Shown: positions 8,734-18,800, counted from the first letter of the stretch. The stretch is DNA of 64,000 bases from HGM13862 sp031553915 (GCA_031553915.1 JAVBKT010000014.1:5461-69460), one strand, 5' to 3'. The notes: generated by a model from the letters alone, not told the origin. A program made the numbers and translations.

Positions 8734-9252
8734 ATGAATGTTCTTACTGATATTGTTCGCAATGTTGTGGCTCTTGTTCTGATCTTCTCTTGCTTGACAC
8801 TTTTTATTCCCAAGGGAGAGCTGAGCAAGTTTATCCATCTTGGTTTTGGCCTGATTGTGCTGGCGATGATCATCATCCCGGCTAGCGAGGCGCTGCAGAA
8901 TATGCGTTTTAGCAACCCCTTGAGCAATATGACCAGTGAGGTTAATGCTGACTATAGCGAGCGGACAGAACAAATAACAATGATTCTTGAGCAAGAAGCC
9001 ATGACAGAATATGAAAATGACGCGGCGCGGCAAATAGGCGCTGCCGCCTTTTTGGCGGAGGGGGTAAATTCCGCCAAAGCGCTGGTGGAAACGGACCGCA
9101 GCACCGGCGCAATCTTGCGCGTAGAGATAAACGCCGCCATCAGCCCTGCTTATGATCTGGCGCTGGCAGAAGAGAATATTCGCAGCGCCATCGCAAAATA
9201 TTTTATCATAGATGACGCAAACATCTATATTCAACTAAGGGAGGACATATGA
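8734..9252 (+). CDS. spoIIIAF: Stage III sporulation protein AF
   Basis: Bitopic or two-helix membrane protein (172 aa): hydrophobic segments IVRNVVALVLIFSCLTLFI and LGFGLIVLAMIIIPASEAL are followed by a soluble domain with the ring-building-motif-like end ENIRSAIAKYFIIDD. GAGGGAGG precedes ATG 8734. Its stop overlaps the spoIIIAG start in an ATGA arrangement. Confidence 0.92.
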   Translation: MNVLTDIVRNVVALVLIFSCLTLFIPKGELSKFIHLGFGLIVLAMIIIPASEALQNMRFSNPLSNMTSEVNADYSERTEQITMILEQEAMTEYENDAARQIGAAAFLAEGVNSAKALVETDRSTGAILRVEINAAISPAYDLALAEENIRSAIAKYFIIDDANIYIQLREDI

Positions 9253-9842
9253 TGTTAAAGGAAGATAAAATCCCGGGCACAGAAACAAAGACCGGCGGCA
9301 AAGTAATAGAAAAACTCAAATCGCTCAACCCCAAAGAAAAAAGCCTCTTTGTCAAGCTGGCCATCTGCTTGGTTATTGGCATTGTGCTGATGATCATCAG
9401 CAAAGGCTGCACTACCGCTGATAATAATGCTCCGGCTGAAGATACCGCTGCGCTGGCGCAAACAAATATCTCAGCTAATGCGGACTATAGCGATGAGGCG
9501 GCGCTGGAAACAAAAGTGGCGGATATCCTCGCGGCGGTCAAAGGCGCGGGTAAAGTCTCTGTGGCTATCACCTATGAAAACGGCCCGGAATCCGTATATG
9601 CGATGAACAGCAGCGAAAAAATAGCTGATAGCACGAGCGAAAGCAGCAGCGCGCCCGCTGAAATTGATTCCAGCCCGGTGCTGATTAAGCAAAACCTGCC
9701 GGCAATCAAAGGGGTAGTAGTGGTGGCGGAAGGAGCCGGCGACGCTCTGGTGCAAGAAAGGCTTTACCGTGCCGTGAAAAGTCTCTTAAAGCTCAATTCT
9801 CAGCAAATTGCTGTTATAGAAGGCAACATTTCTTGTCAATAA
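9249..9842 (+). CDS. spoIIIAG: Stage III sporulation protein AG
   Basis: Mother-cell membrane protein that, in Bacillus, forms a large 30-fold ring in the intermembrane space. The 197-residue product has a cytoplasmic N-tail, one transmembrane helix (LAICLVIGIVLMIISKGC) and a soluble domain with KVADILAAVKGAGKVSVAI and the family block LPAIKGVVVVAEGAGDALVQ. GGGAGG lies 4-9 nt before ATG 9249. The Cys in KGCTT after the helix looks like a lipobox by chance; position and context argue against a lipoprotein. Confidence 0.92.
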   Translation: MMLKEDKIPGTETKTGGKVIEKLKSLNPKEKSLFVKLAICLVIGIVLMIISKGCTTADNNAPAEDTAALAQTNISANADYSDEAALETKVADILAAVKGAGKVSVAITYENGPESVYAMNSSEKIADSTSESSSAPAEIDSSPVLIKQNLPAIKGVVVVAEGAGDALVQERLYRAVKSLLKLNSQQIAVIEGNISCQ

Positions 9843-9859
9843 TAAAGGAGGAACCTTTC

Positions 9860-10429
9860 ATGAGAAAAAAACCGCATCTTAACAGACGCCGCTTGGAGCA
9901 AATTATTTTTGTGGCATTTATCGTCTTTTGCGTCGGCGTCCTGGCTTGGGATTATAACCATAATGGCTTTACTGCTTCTTGGGCGCAGCTTCCCGCCAGC
10001 GATCCGAATATCATCCCTGAACCAGACACTGACGCTAATTCTGCGGCAGATAATGCTGACTCGTCCTTAACAGACGCAGAGGCGGCAGAGAGTGTTTTTG
10101 CCAGTTTGCGCATGGACCGCGAACAAGCCCGCGGCGATGAACTGGCTTTGCTCACGCAGATTATTGCTGATGAAAACTCCTCTGATGTGGCCAAAGAAGA
10201 TGCTGAGCAGCGGCGTCTGGCCATGGCGCAAGACATGGAAAACGAAATCAGCGCGGAAAGCCTGCTCCAGATTAAAGGCTATGGGCAAACTGTGGTGATG
10301 GTGGGCGCCAGGCAAACTACGGTGATCATTGACCTGGAGATTAGCAGCGAAGACGCTAATATTATCGCGGAAATTGTTGACAAAGCCTGCGCCTGCGGCT
10401 TTGAAAATGTAGTTATTGTAAAAAGATAA
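9860..10429 (+). CDS. spoIIIAH: Stage III sporulation protein AH
   Basis: Mother-cell partner of forespore SpoIIQ. One N-terminal transmembrane helix (LEQIIFVAFIVFCVGVLAWD), a low-complexity acidic linker, then a helical region ending in the YscJ/FliF-like ring-building fold (GYGQTVVMVGARQTTVIIDL). ATG 9860 has AAAGGAGG 7 nt upstream; a TTG nine codons before it overlaps the previous gene and lacks a site. It closes the operon. No SpoIIQ homologue is seen in the window. Confidence 0.92.
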   Translation: MRKKPHLNRRRLEQIIFVAFIVFCVGVLAWDYNHNGFTASWAQLPASDPNIIPEPDTDANSAADNADSSLTDAEAAESVFASLRMDREQARGDELALLTQIIADENSSDVAKEDAEQRRLAMAQDMENEISAESLLQIKGYGQTVVMVGARQTTVIIDLEISSEDANIIAEIVDKACACGFENVVIVKR

Positions 10430-10444
10430 GCTATTTGTTATAAT
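10416..10444 (+). promoter_or_regulatory. Promoter of the Asp23-AmaP-nusB operon
   Basis: TTGTAA (10416-10421), 17 bp, TATAAT (10439-10444), with TG at 10436-10437 (extended -10). The -35 box lies inside the end of spoIIIAH. Confidence 0.7.
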
Positions 10445-10525
10445 AGATAATAGTATTTATAGCTTGTGATAAGTGTAAAAATGTCTAAATAATAAAACGT
10501 TCCTAAAGAAAAAGGAGGAATAAAA

Positions 10526-10942
10526 ATGAGCATAGAATCCGAAGAAAGAATTGCTGAGAATACTCTGGAGGGCACTCCTGTTGGTACTGTAAAAATTGCT
10601 TCTGACGTGGTGGCAACCATTGCCGGCCTGGCAGCGGCTGATGTTAAAGGCGTGGCAGGTATGAGCGGCGGCGTTGCCGGCGGCATCGCCGAATTGCTGG
10701 GCCGCAAAAACCTCACCAAAGGCGTAAAAGTTGAGATCAATGAGCAAGATGCTATCCTGGATCTTTTTACTATTGTCGAATATGGCGTTGCTATTGCTGA
10801 TGTTGCCAAAGAGGTGCAGCGTGCAGTTAAAGATTCTGTAGAATCGATGACCGGTCTTAACTGCCCTACTGTTAATATCCATGTCCAGGGCGTAACCTTC
10901 CCGGCCGGGCATCCCAATGCGCCGAAAGGCAGCGAAGAATAA
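10526..10942 (+). CDS. Asp23/Gls24 family envelope stress protein
   Basis: Member of the alkaline-shock protein family that coats the inner face of the membrane through the anchor AmaP in Staphylococcus. The 138-residue protein shows the family core: GTVKIASDVVATIAGLAA, a Gly-rich GMSGGVAGGIAELLG insert, DLFTIVEYGVAIADVAKEVQ and a final VNIHVQGVTF. AAGGAGG precedes ATG 10526. The neighbours AmaP and DUF2273 are the usual partners, and nusB follows, a frequent order in Clostridia. Confidence 0.95.
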   Translation: MSIESEERIAENTLEGTPVGTVKIASDVVATIAGLAAADVKGVAGMSGGVAGGIAELLGRKNLTKGVKVEINEQDAILDLFTIVEYGVAIADVAKEVQRAVKDSVESMTGLNCPTVNIHVQGVTFPAGHPNAPKGSEE

Positions 10943-10997
10943 ACTCTTTTGAGCAATAAACTTTGAGCAATAAAATGTAAAACAAGGAGGAAACCCT

Positions 10998-11579
10998 ATG
11001 AATGCTTTGCGCAGGGTTTTACTAACCTTTTTGAGTGTGGTGATCATCGCTGTGCCGATCCTCATGGTCGTGATGCTCGTCAACTCGAAAGTCGCGTTTG
11101 CTGTTGTTAATTTTTTGGACAAGTATTTCTTGTACAATATGGAGCAAATCTTCTTGAATGAAACAGGCATTTGGTGGATTGTTTTGATTGGTCTACTGCT
11201 GCTTGCTTTTGGTCTGTTTTGCCTGGTGGTGGCCTTAATGCCTAAGCCTGCTGATAAAAAACTGCGCGTTGCCACCGTGGATGGCGGCACAGTTGATATT
11301 GGCCTGACCGCACTGCAAAGTGTAGTGCAAAAGGCTGCGGCTACCCACCCGGGGATTACCAAAACAGAAGCAAAATTGTTTATCAAAAATAATGGCCTGC
11401 ATGTATACGTCAACTTGGCTGTTCGGGAAAAGCAGTCGATGCCTGAAGTTGGCAATGCGGTGAGCGAACAGGTTAAAACACAGCTGGAAGCGATGGCTGG
11501 CATTATCCCCGCTGAGGTTAAGGTTATCGTGACTGAAGTGATTGATCAACCGGAGGAGGGAATAATTCATGGAAATTGA
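10998..11579 (+). CDS. amaP: Alkaline shock response membrane anchor protein AmaP
   Basis: Anchors Asp23-family protein at the membrane. The 193-residue product has two transmembrane helices (VLLTFLSVVIIAVPILMVVM and IWWIVLIGLLLLAFGLFCLV) and a C-terminal Asp23-like cytoplasmic domain (GTVDIGLTALQSVVQKAA). AAGGAGG precedes ATG 10998. Its end overlaps the next gene by 11 bp, so translation is probably coupled. Confidence 0.92.
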   Translation: MNALRRVLLTFLSVVIIAVPILMVVMLVNSKVAFAVVNFLDKYFLYNMEQIFLNETGIWWIVLIGLLLLAFGLFCLVVALMPKPADKKLRVATVDGGTVDIGLTALQSVVQKAAATHPGITKTEAKLFIKNNGLHVYVNLAVREKQSMPEVGNAVSEQVKTQLEAMAGIIPAEVKVIVTEVIDQPEEGIIHGN

Positions 11580-11790
11580 TAAGCAACTCCTCGCTTTTTG
11601 GCACAACCACAAATGGGCGCTTTTGCTCGCCTTTGGCGGTCTGTTTTTTGCCCTGCTGGCGATTAAATACACCTTTTTGAAAGCTGTTTTTATCTTTCTT
11701 TGTATTGGCCTTGGTCTGTGCTTGGGCCGTTTCATTGACAAAAAAACTAATATCAGAAAATCAGTAGAGGATTTCTTTAAAAATGAGTGA
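11569..11790 (+). CDS. DUF2273 small membrane protein
   Basis: Protein of 73 aa with two helices (WALLLAFGGLFFALLAIKY and AVFIFLCIGLGLCLGRFID) and a charged C-tail, typical of DUF2273 proteins encoded with Asp23 and AmaP. GGAGGG lies 8 nt before ATG 11569, within the end of amaP. Its stop overlaps the nusB start. Function unknown; presumably part of the same envelope complex. Confidence 0.9.
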   Translation: MEIDKQLLAFWHNHKWALLLAFGGLFFALLAIKYTFLKAVFIFLCIGLGLCLGRFIDKKTNIRKSVEDFFKNE

Positions 11791-12391
11791 TAGTGGAAAA
11801 ATCCGCGCTTTTCCCCTACCGCGCGAAAAGGAACAAGAGCCAGTAAAACAAATTCAAAGGCGTACCAGCAAACAAGCGCGAATGCTGCAAGAGCAGGCGC
11901 AGGCTGAGTTTGAAGAGAAGTTTGCTGCCCTCAATAAAGAGGATTTTAAAGAGATATCCACCACTCCCCGCCGCCGCGCCAGAGAAGCAGCTCTATTGCT
12001 TTCTTTTCAAATGGATATGGGCGGCGAAAGCTGGGATTTGGCGCAAAATGTTCTCGCTGACCTAGGGCTTGACCTTGCCGGGTCTGAGTTTGCTGTCCAA
12101 CTGGCCAAAAATGCCATCTCACAGCAAAACAAAATTGATGAGCTGATCAACAAATACGCCAGGGAATGGACCGTAGACCGCTTTGCCGCTATTGACCGCA
12201 ACATCTTGCGTTTGGCTATAGCCGAGCTGATTGATGATGAGACCGGTTCGGCCAATATTATTATTAACGAAGCCATTGAGCTGGCGAAAAAATTTGGCGA
12301 TGGGAACAGTAGTTCTTTTGTCAACGGTATTCTCGACGCTGTGCACAGCCAAGAGAGTTTAACCAAGAACGCGGGAGAAAAATTGGAATGA
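11783..12391 (+). CDS. nusB: Transcription antitermination factor NusB with N-terminal extension
   Basis: With NusE (S10), NusB binds boxA RNA and supports rRNA antitermination. The NusB fold begins near residue 60 (RRRAREAALLLSFQMDMGG) and runs through DELINKYAREWTVDRFAAID, the signature RNILRLAIAELI and EAIELAKKFG. The 60 preceding residues are polar and rich in Gln, Lys and Glu, making the protein (202 aa) longer than the usual 130-160. ATG 11783 overlaps the DUF2273 stop. An internal start could give the short form, but I see no convincing ribosome site there. Confidence 0.93.
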   Translation: MSDSGKIRAFPLPREKEQEPVKQIQRRTSKQARMLQEQAQAEFEEKFAALNKEDFKEISTTPRRRAREAALLLSFQMDMGGESWDLAQNVLADLGLDLAGSEFAVQLAKNAISQQNKIDELINKYAREWTVDRFAAIDRNILRLAIAELIDDETGSANIIINEAIELAKKFGDGNSSSFVNGILDAVHSQESLTKNAGEKLE

Positions 12392-13347
12392 TACTCGCCC
12401 TTGACACCAGCTGTTATACTACATCTCTTGCTATTATGGATGATCAAAGCCGCCTTATCGCTGATATGAGGCGGCTTTTAAACGTGGCGCCAGGGGCTTT
12501 GGGGTTGCGGCAAAGCGACGCCCTTTACGCTCATCAGCAAAATTTGCCGCAAATGCTTGAAGAACTCTTTTCCCTGCACCCGCCACAACAGCTGACCGCT
12601 ATCGTGGCCAGCTCACGTCCCCGGCCGGAGGATGATTCCTATATGCCGGTTTTTTCCGCAGGCCTTGGCGTGGCAAAAATCCTCAGCGCCGCCTTACAAC
12701 TCCCCCTCTACCAATATAGCCATCAGGAGGGGCATTTAGCCGCTGCCTTATGGTCAAAACAGCTGGACTGGCAGGAGCCTTTTTTGGCGCTGCACCTCTC
12801 CGGCGGCACCGGAGAAATTCTTTATGTGGAGCCCTATATAGCCGCATCTCTTGACCAAAAAACGCAATATCACATAGAAGTGATTGGCGAAACTGATTTG
12901 CCGCCCGGGCAGTTTGTGGACCGGATCGGCGTAGCCTTAGGCTACCCCTTCCCTGCCGGCGCAGCTCTTGATCAATTGGCTCTTTCCGCCACAGCCAAGG
13001 ATTTTCGTTTGAGCGGATCAGTAAAAGGCGCTAATATCAGCTTTTCCGGGCCGGAATCAGCTGCTGAGAGGGCCATTAAAGCGGGAATAGCGCCGGAGCA
13101 AATTGCGCTTGCTGTTTTTGACAATATTGGTAAAAGTTTAGCGAAGGCCATCACCGTTGCCAAAGCGAATAGTAAAACGGACAAAGTGATTTTAATGGGC
13201 GGCGTGGCCGCCAGCCGAAATTTACGCAATTATCTGACAAAATCCGAGGTAGTTTTTGCTAACCCGAAATACTGCTCTGACAATGCGGTTGGTATCGCCT
13301 CCATCGCAGTAAAACATGGTAATTTACCAGGATTTACTCAGGTATAA
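12388..13347 (+). CDS. TsaD/Kae1-like (peptidase M22 family) protein
   Basis: Member of the ASKHA-fold Kae1/TsaD/TsaB family, once called glycoprotease. The N-terminus ILALDTSCYTTSLAIMDD is the phosphate-binding start; the metal-binding HxxxH appears as YSHQEGHLAAAL; a late block CSDNAVGIASIA holds the conserved Asp. At 319 aa it is shorter and more divergent than the universal tRNA t6A synthase TsaD, and clostridia often carry such a paralogue beside nusB, so I do not assign the tsaD symbol. ATG 12388 overlaps the nusB stop (ATGA). Confidence 0.85.
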   Translation: MILALDTSCYTTSLAIMDDQSRLIADMRRLLNVAPGALGLRQSDALYAHQQNLPQMLEELFSLHPPQQLTAIVASSRPRPEDDSYMPVFSAGLGVAKILSAALQLPLYQYSHQEGHLAAALWSKQLDWQEPFLALHLSGGTGEILYVEPYIAASLDQKTQYHIEVIGETDLPPGQFVDRIGVALGYPFPAGAALDQLALSATAKDFRLSGSVKGANISFSGPESAAERAIKAGIAPEQIALAVFDNIGKSLAKAITVAKANSKTDKVILMGGVAASRNLRNYLTKSEVVFANPKYCSDNAVGIASIAVKHGNLPGFTQV

Positions 13348-13363
13348 AAGTGGCTGATAATCA

Positions 13364-13392
13364 TTGACATATCCTTATTATAAGGGTATAAT
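13364..13392 (+). promoter_or_regulatory. Consensus sigma-A promoter of the redox operon
   Basis: TTGACA (13364-13369), 17 bp, TATAAT (13387-13392): both hexamers match consensus exactly. It would give a leader of about 185 nt before the first gene. Confidence 0.9.
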
Positions 13393-13506
13393 TATTCCTG
13401 GTGCGACTGACTATTTTTTTAGCGTATCTAATTGACACAAAGCCGTAAAATAGCAAAATAGTTCTTAACATTCTACAAAGAAATAAATAACCACTTGTGG
13501 TCATTG

Positions 13507-13542
13507 AACGGTCTTCTCCGTTTATCTGGGAAGGCCGTTTTT
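13507..13542 (+). terminator. Leader hairpin with T run: terminator or attenuator
   Basis: 12-bp stem (13507-13518 with 13528-13539, two G-U pairs) followed by TTTTT. It sits between the consensus promoter and the first redox gene, so it either ends a small RNA of about 145 nt or attenuates the operon. Confidence 0.6.
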
Positions 13543-13584
13543 CAACAATAGACATTGTTTAATTTTTTCTAGGAGGGCATCATA

Positions 13585-14103
13585 ATGAGCGCAAAAACTG
13601 CATCTTGTTGCTGCAATGGCAATGGCCCTGTGATGGATTTTAGCAAATTTGATCCATATATTGCCAAGTATGAAGGGGTTCATGGCAGCCTCATCCCATT
13701 GCTGCAAAAAGCACAGGAAATTTACGGCTATCTTTCTGATGAAGTTATGAACTACCTCAGTGAGAAGATTGGCGTAAAACCTGCGGAAGTATACGGGGTG
13801 GCAACTTTCTACACCCAGTTCCGCTTCCATCCGGTCGGCAAGTACTTAATCCTGCTTTGCCAGGGTACGGCCTGCCATGTCAATGGTTCAAAAATGATTC
13901 AGGAAGCCATTGAAGAAGTCCTTGATATCAAAGAAGGCGAAACCACTGAGGATGGGCTCTTCACTTTAAACAACGTGGCATGCCTCGGCTGCTGCTCCCT
14001 CTCGCCGGTAATGATGATCAATGGCGAAACCTACGGCAAACTTACTAAAGACAAAGTGGCCGAAGTTTTCAAAACAATACGTGGACAGGAGGCGAGCGCA
14101 TGA
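13585..14103 (+). CDS. NuoE/HydC-like [2Fe-2S] subunit
   Basis: Thioredoxin-fold ferredoxin subunit (172 aa) that pairs with a NuoF-type NADH-oxidising subunit. The 2Fe-2S cysteines are in LCQGTACHVNG and NVACLGCCSLSP, in the family spacing, after the helical block SLIPLLQKAQEIYGYL and the KPAEVYGVATFYTQFRFHP segment. The N-terminus has an extra CCC cluster (SCCCNGNGP) not needed for the known cluster. AGGAGGG lies 10 nt before ATG 13585. The end overlaps the NuoF-like gene. The subunit appears in NADH dehydrogenases, bifurcating hydrogenases and NAD-formate dehydrogenases. Confidence 0.93.
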   Translation: MSAKTASCCCNGNGPVMDFSKFDPYIAKYEGVHGSLIPLLQKAQEIYGYLSDEVMNYLSEKIGVKPAEVYGVATFYTQFRFHPVGKYLILLCQGTACHVNGSKMIQEAIEEVLDIKEGETTEDGLFTLNNVACLGCCSLSPVMMINGETYGKLTKDKVAEVFKTIRGQEASA

Positions 14104-15848
14104 GAATCTTAGTTGGTAAAGGCAGCTGCGGCCTTGCAGCCGGCGCCGGCAAAGTGTGGGATGCCCTGGAAACAGAGCTGAAAAATCAAAAAGTTAAAGC
14201 TGATCTGATCACCACAGGCTGCATCGGCTCTTGCTATCTTGAGCCTGTTGTAGAGGTTATCGATGACAAAGACGTCCGCACTTCTTATGTCCAGGTTACG
14301 CCTGATATGGCAGCTGATATTATTTCTGCCGCCAAGTCCGGCAAAGCTGTCAAAGACTATGAGATGAGCAAAGAGGATAAAGGCAAGCTCAACAAACAAA
14401 AACGTATTGCCCTGCAAAACTGCGGTAATATCAATCCGGAAGACATCGAAGAATACATCGGGGTTGACGGTTATAAAGCAATCGAAGATTGCATCAAAAA
14501 CAAAACTCCGCAGGATGTTATCGAAATCATTAAAACCTCCGGCCTTAAAGGACGCGGCGGCGCAGGCTTCCCCACCTGGTTCAAGTGGAACGCTGCCGCC
14601 GGCTCCAAAGGCACTGAGAAATATGCGGTATGTAATGCTGACGAAGGAGATCCGGGCGCATTCATGGACCGTTCCGTATTGGAAGGCGATCCCAATGGTT
14701 TGCTGGAAGGTATGATGATTTGCGGTTATGCGATGAGCGCAACCGAAGGCATCATCTATGTCCGCGCTGAATATCCTCTGGCGATCAAACGTCTGGAAAT
14801 TGCCATTGCCCAGGCCCATGAAAAGGGCATCTTAGGCAAAAACATTTTCGGCAGCAATTTCAGCTTTGATATTCGCATCAAGGCAGGCGCAGGCGCCTTT
14901 GTCTGCGGCGAAGAAACCGCTCTGCTCGAATCCCTGGAAGGCAAACGCGGTATGCCGCGCTTGAAACCGCCGTTCCCTGCTCAAAAGGGTTATTGGAACC
15001 AACCAACCAATATCAATAATGTTGAAACCTACGCTAATGTTCCGTGGATTATCCGCAATGGCGGTGAAGCCTTTGCTAAAATGGGCACGGAAAACTCCAA
15101 AGGCACTAAGGTCTTTGCCCTGGCCGGCAAAATCAAAAACGGCGGCCTGGTAGAAATCCCCATGGGTACGCCAATTCGTGAAATCATCTACGAAATGGGC
15201 GGCGGCATCCGTGATGATAAAGAGTTCAAAGCTGTGCAAATGGGCGGCCCCAGCGGCGGCTGCATCCCGGCCGGCCTGATTGACACCCCTGTTACTTATG
15301 AAGACCTGGTAAAAACCGGCGCTATCATGGGTTCCGGCGGTATGGTAGTTATGGACGAATCCACTTGCATGGTGGATATGGCCCGTTTCTTCCTTGATTT
15401 CACCCGCAAAGAAAGCTGCGGCAAATGTAATTACTGCCGTATCGGCACCACCCGTATGCTGGAAATCTTGACCCGTATCACCGAGGGCGAGGGCCGTGAC
15501 GGTGATATCGAATTGCTGCAAGAATTAGCGATGAAGGTCGGCCAGGGCTCTCTGTGCGCTCTCGGCCAGACTGCTCCAAATCCTGTTTTAACTACCATCA
15601 GATATTTCCGCAATGAATACGAAGACCACATCTACAATCACAAATGTACTGCTAAAAGCTGCCGGGCCTTGATTAAATACAATATTATCCCGGAAAAATG
15701 TACTGGTTGTACCTTGTGCGCCAAACGCTGCCCTGTTGATGCCATTTCCGGCGAACGCAAACAGCCTCATGTTGTCAACCATGAGACTTGTATTAAATGC
15801 GGAAAATGTTATGAGAGCTGTAAATTCTCAGCTATCACGGTAGAATAA
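14100..15848 (+). CDS. NuoF/HydB-like NADH-binding flavoprotein subunit
   Basis: Oxidises or reduces NAD(H) through FMN and passes electrons to Fe-S centres. Order in the 582-residue protein: N-terminal thioredoxin-like [2Fe-2S] domain (residues 1-90, with GSCGLA and GCIGSCYLEP); NuoF core with GRGGAGFPTWFKW, NADEGDPGAFMDR and GAGAFVCGEETALLESLEGK; SLBB; the [4Fe-4S] motif ESCGKCNYCRIGT; and a C-terminal 2[4Fe-4S] ferredoxin (CTGCTLCAKRCP and CIKCGKCYESC). This is the architecture of HydB/HndC subunits of electron-bifurcating enzymes. No adjacent H-cluster hydrogenase is present. Confidence 0.95.
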   Translation: MRILVGKGSCGLAAGAGKVWDALETELKNQKVKADLITTGCIGSCYLEPVVEVIDDKDVRTSYVQVTPDMAADIISAAKSGKAVKDYEMSKEDKGKLNKQKRIALQNCGNINPEDIEEYIGVDGYKAIEDCIKNKTPQDVIEIIKTSGLKGRGGAGFPTWFKWNAAAGSKGTEKYAVCNADEGDPGAFMDRSVLEGDPNGLLEGMMICGYAMSATEGIIYVRAEYPLAIKRLEIAIAQAHEKGILGKNIFGSNFSFDIRIKAGAGAFVCGEETALLESLEGKRGMPRLKPPFPAQKGYWNQPTNINNVETYANVPWIIRNGGEAFAKMGTENSKGTKVFALAGKIKNGGLVEIPMGTPIREIIYEMGGGIRDDKEFKAVQMGGPSGGCIPAGLIDTPVTYEDLVKTGAIMGSGGMVVMDESTCMVDMARFFLDFTRKESCGKCNYCRIGTTRMLEILTRITEGEGRDGDIELLQELAMKVGQGSLCALGQTAPNPVLTTIRYFRNEYEDHIYNHKCTAKSCRALIKYNIIPEKCTGCTLCAKRCPVDAISGERKQPHVVNHETCIKCGKCYESCKFSAITVE

Positions 15849-15866
15849 GAGAGGAGGGTTGAATAA

Positions 15867-18800
15867 ATGGCAAAAATTAGCCTTAATATTGACGGAAAAG
15901 AAGTTCAAGGTTATGCTTCACAAACAATATTAGAAGTGGCAAAGGAAAACGGAATCGACATACCGACCCTCTGCTATGACAACCGCACCAAGCCCTATGC
16001 TTCCTGCGGCCTCTGCGTAGTTGAGATGGAAGGCTTTCCTAAACTATTACGTTCCTGCGCAACTGAAATTTCTGAGGGCATGGTAATCAAAACCAATACC
16101 CCCCGCGTTTTAGAATCCCGTAAAACCAACTTGGAGCTGCTCTTGACCCAGCATAGCGGCGACTGCCGTCCTCCTTGTGCTTTGGCCTGCCCGGCGCAGA
16201 CCGATTGCCAGGGCTATGTGGGCCTGATTGCCAACGGCAATGCCGAAGAAGCTCTGAAGCTGATCAAAGATAAGATCCCGCTGCCAGCATCTATCGGCCG
16301 TGTCTGCCCTCATCCTTGTGAGGAAGCTTGCCGCCGCAAACTGGTAGAAGAGCCTATCTCTATTTTGAACCTCAAACGCTATGCCGCAGATCTCGATCTC
16401 GGCAAAGCTAATCCTTATCTGCCGGAAGTAGCTCCTTGCACCGGCATGAGCGTAGCTATTGTCGGCGGCGGCCCCGGCGGCCTCTCCGCAGCCTATTATC
16501 TGCGCCAGCTGGGCCATGCTGTTACTGTTATCGATGCCCAACCAAAGCTCGGCGGTATGCTCCGTTATGGTATTCCGGAATACCGCTTGCCCAAAGAAGT
16601 TCTCCAGGCTGAGGTTGACCTGATCGAAAAACTCGGTGTTAAGTTCCTGCTCAATACCAAGGTTGGTCAGGACATCAGCTTTGAATCCCTGCAGAAGAGT
16701 TATGATGCTGTGATCATCGCTGTTGGCGCCTGGACCAGCTCTTCCCTGCGCTGCCCCGGTGAAGATTTAGACGGCGTTTTCGGCGGTATTCACTTCCTGC
16801 GCAAATATGTCGCCAACGAAGAACTCGTTGTCGGCAAAAAGGTGGCGGTAGTTGGCGGTGGTAACACTGCTATGGATGCTTGCCGTACTGCTATCCGCCT
16901 CGGCGCGGACAAGGTTTACAATATCTATCGCCGCACCAAGAATGAGATGCCTGCTGAAGAAATCGAAATCAAAGAAGCGGAAGAAGAAGGCGTCGAGTTC
17001 CGTTATCTGGTCAACCCGATCGAAGTTATCGGTAAGGCCGACAAGGTTAAACAAATCCGCCTCCAGGTGATGGAGCTGGGTGAACCGGACGCATCCGGCC
17101 GCCGCAGACCAGTACCGGTGGAAGGCAAAGAAGAAATTTTGGATGTTGACACTGTTATCGCAGCTATCGGCCAGGGTGTTGACCCGTCCAATATGGGCGC
17201 GGTAGAGCTGACCAAATGGAACACCATTGCGGCTGATGAAAAAATCTTCACCACCAATGTAGAAGGCGTCTTTGCTATCGGCGACTGTGTCAACCGTGGT
17301 GCGTCTATTGCTATCGAAGCCATTGGTGACGCGAAGAAGGCTGCCAAAGCTGTCAATGAATATTTGAGCGGCAAACAATTAACTTTCGAATCCGCTTATC
17401 TGGTCAAGAGAGATGATCTCACCGAAGATGACTTCCAGAACCGCAAAAAAGAACCGCGCAGCAAAATGTTCCATCTTAAACCCGAAGAACGCAAGGACAA
17501 TTTCCTGGAAATCATTCCCGCGGGCTTTGACGAAGAACGGGCCAAAAAAGACGCTGCCCGCTGCCTGGAATGCGGCTGCCATGATTATTTCGAGTGCAAG
17601 CTGATCAAGATGTCTAAGGAAACAGACGTTAAACCGGAACGTTTTGTTGATCATGTGGACCGCAAAGAGTTTGAAGACGATCATCCATTCATCGTCCGCG
17701 ACCAGAACAAGTGCATCTTATGCGGCCTCTGTGTGCGTGTCTGCGACGAGGTTGTCGGCTCCACTGCTCTTGGCTTTATTGAGCGCGGTGTCAACACTGT
17801 TGTTGCTCCGGCCTTCAACCAGCCGCTGGCAGAAACCACCTGCGTCAGCTGCGGACAGTGCATCAGCGTCTGCCCCACCGGCTCTCTTCAGGAACGCGGC
17901 GTAGCCAAGAAATCGATTCCGCTGGATGTTAAAATTACCGAATCTGTCTGCAACTTCTGTTCTGTTGGTTGCAGCGTCAAGCACGAAAGCTATGGCAACA
18001 TGTATGTTAAAACCATCCCAGCCGCTCCATGCCAGGGCATCAACAATGGCTTGATGTGCGGTGTCGGCCGCTTTGGCGTTAACTATGTCAATGCCGGCGA
18101 AAGACTGACTCAGCCGCTGCTGAAAAAAGACGGCAAGCTTGTTCCTGTCTCCTGGCATGACGCTTATATCTATGCTGCCAAACAGCTGGAAAGCCTGCGC
18201 GTCCGCGGCCAGAAAACCGCTATCGCTGTTGGCCAGCATTTCCCGATCAAGGATGCAGCCGCTATCATGAGCCTGGCCGATCTTTTGGGCGCTGACGCTT
18301 TCAGCTATCAGTATAAGCCAAACGCCATTGCTGATGCTCTTGATACTAATGCCTCTCCTAATGCTTTGGCAGAACTCTCCGGCGCTGAGCTGATTATTGC
18401 CGTTGGTGAAACCCCTGTTGATAATGCTGTGCTGAACGCTAAATTGCGTGAAGCGAAAGCCAAGGGCGCGCGCATTATCTATATTGACGAATGCAATAAG
18501 GCCTGCCGCATAGAAGCTGAATATTATGCTGCCGGCGCCAACAATGCCCTGCTGCGTCAGATTGTCAAAGCTTTGTTAGAGAATAACTCCGACGATCTCT
18601 CCGGCAGCAAAGAGCTGAAAAAAGCTCTGGCCAAGGTGAAAGTTTCTGCCGAGGCGCAAAAAATTGCCGATGCTTATGCTGCTGCCAAACGGGCGATTAT
18701 TATCTTCTCCCATGCAGAGCTGAGCTATGAAGCTGCTGCTGATATTGCCAATATGGCAATTTTGAGCGGCCATATCGGCAGCCCGCGCAATGGTATTGTG

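Noticed and set aside
12388..13347. Calling this gene tsaD
   Set aside because: It is shorter and more divergent than TsaD at the N-terminal motif; such nusB-linked paralogues are distinct from the universal t6A enzyme.
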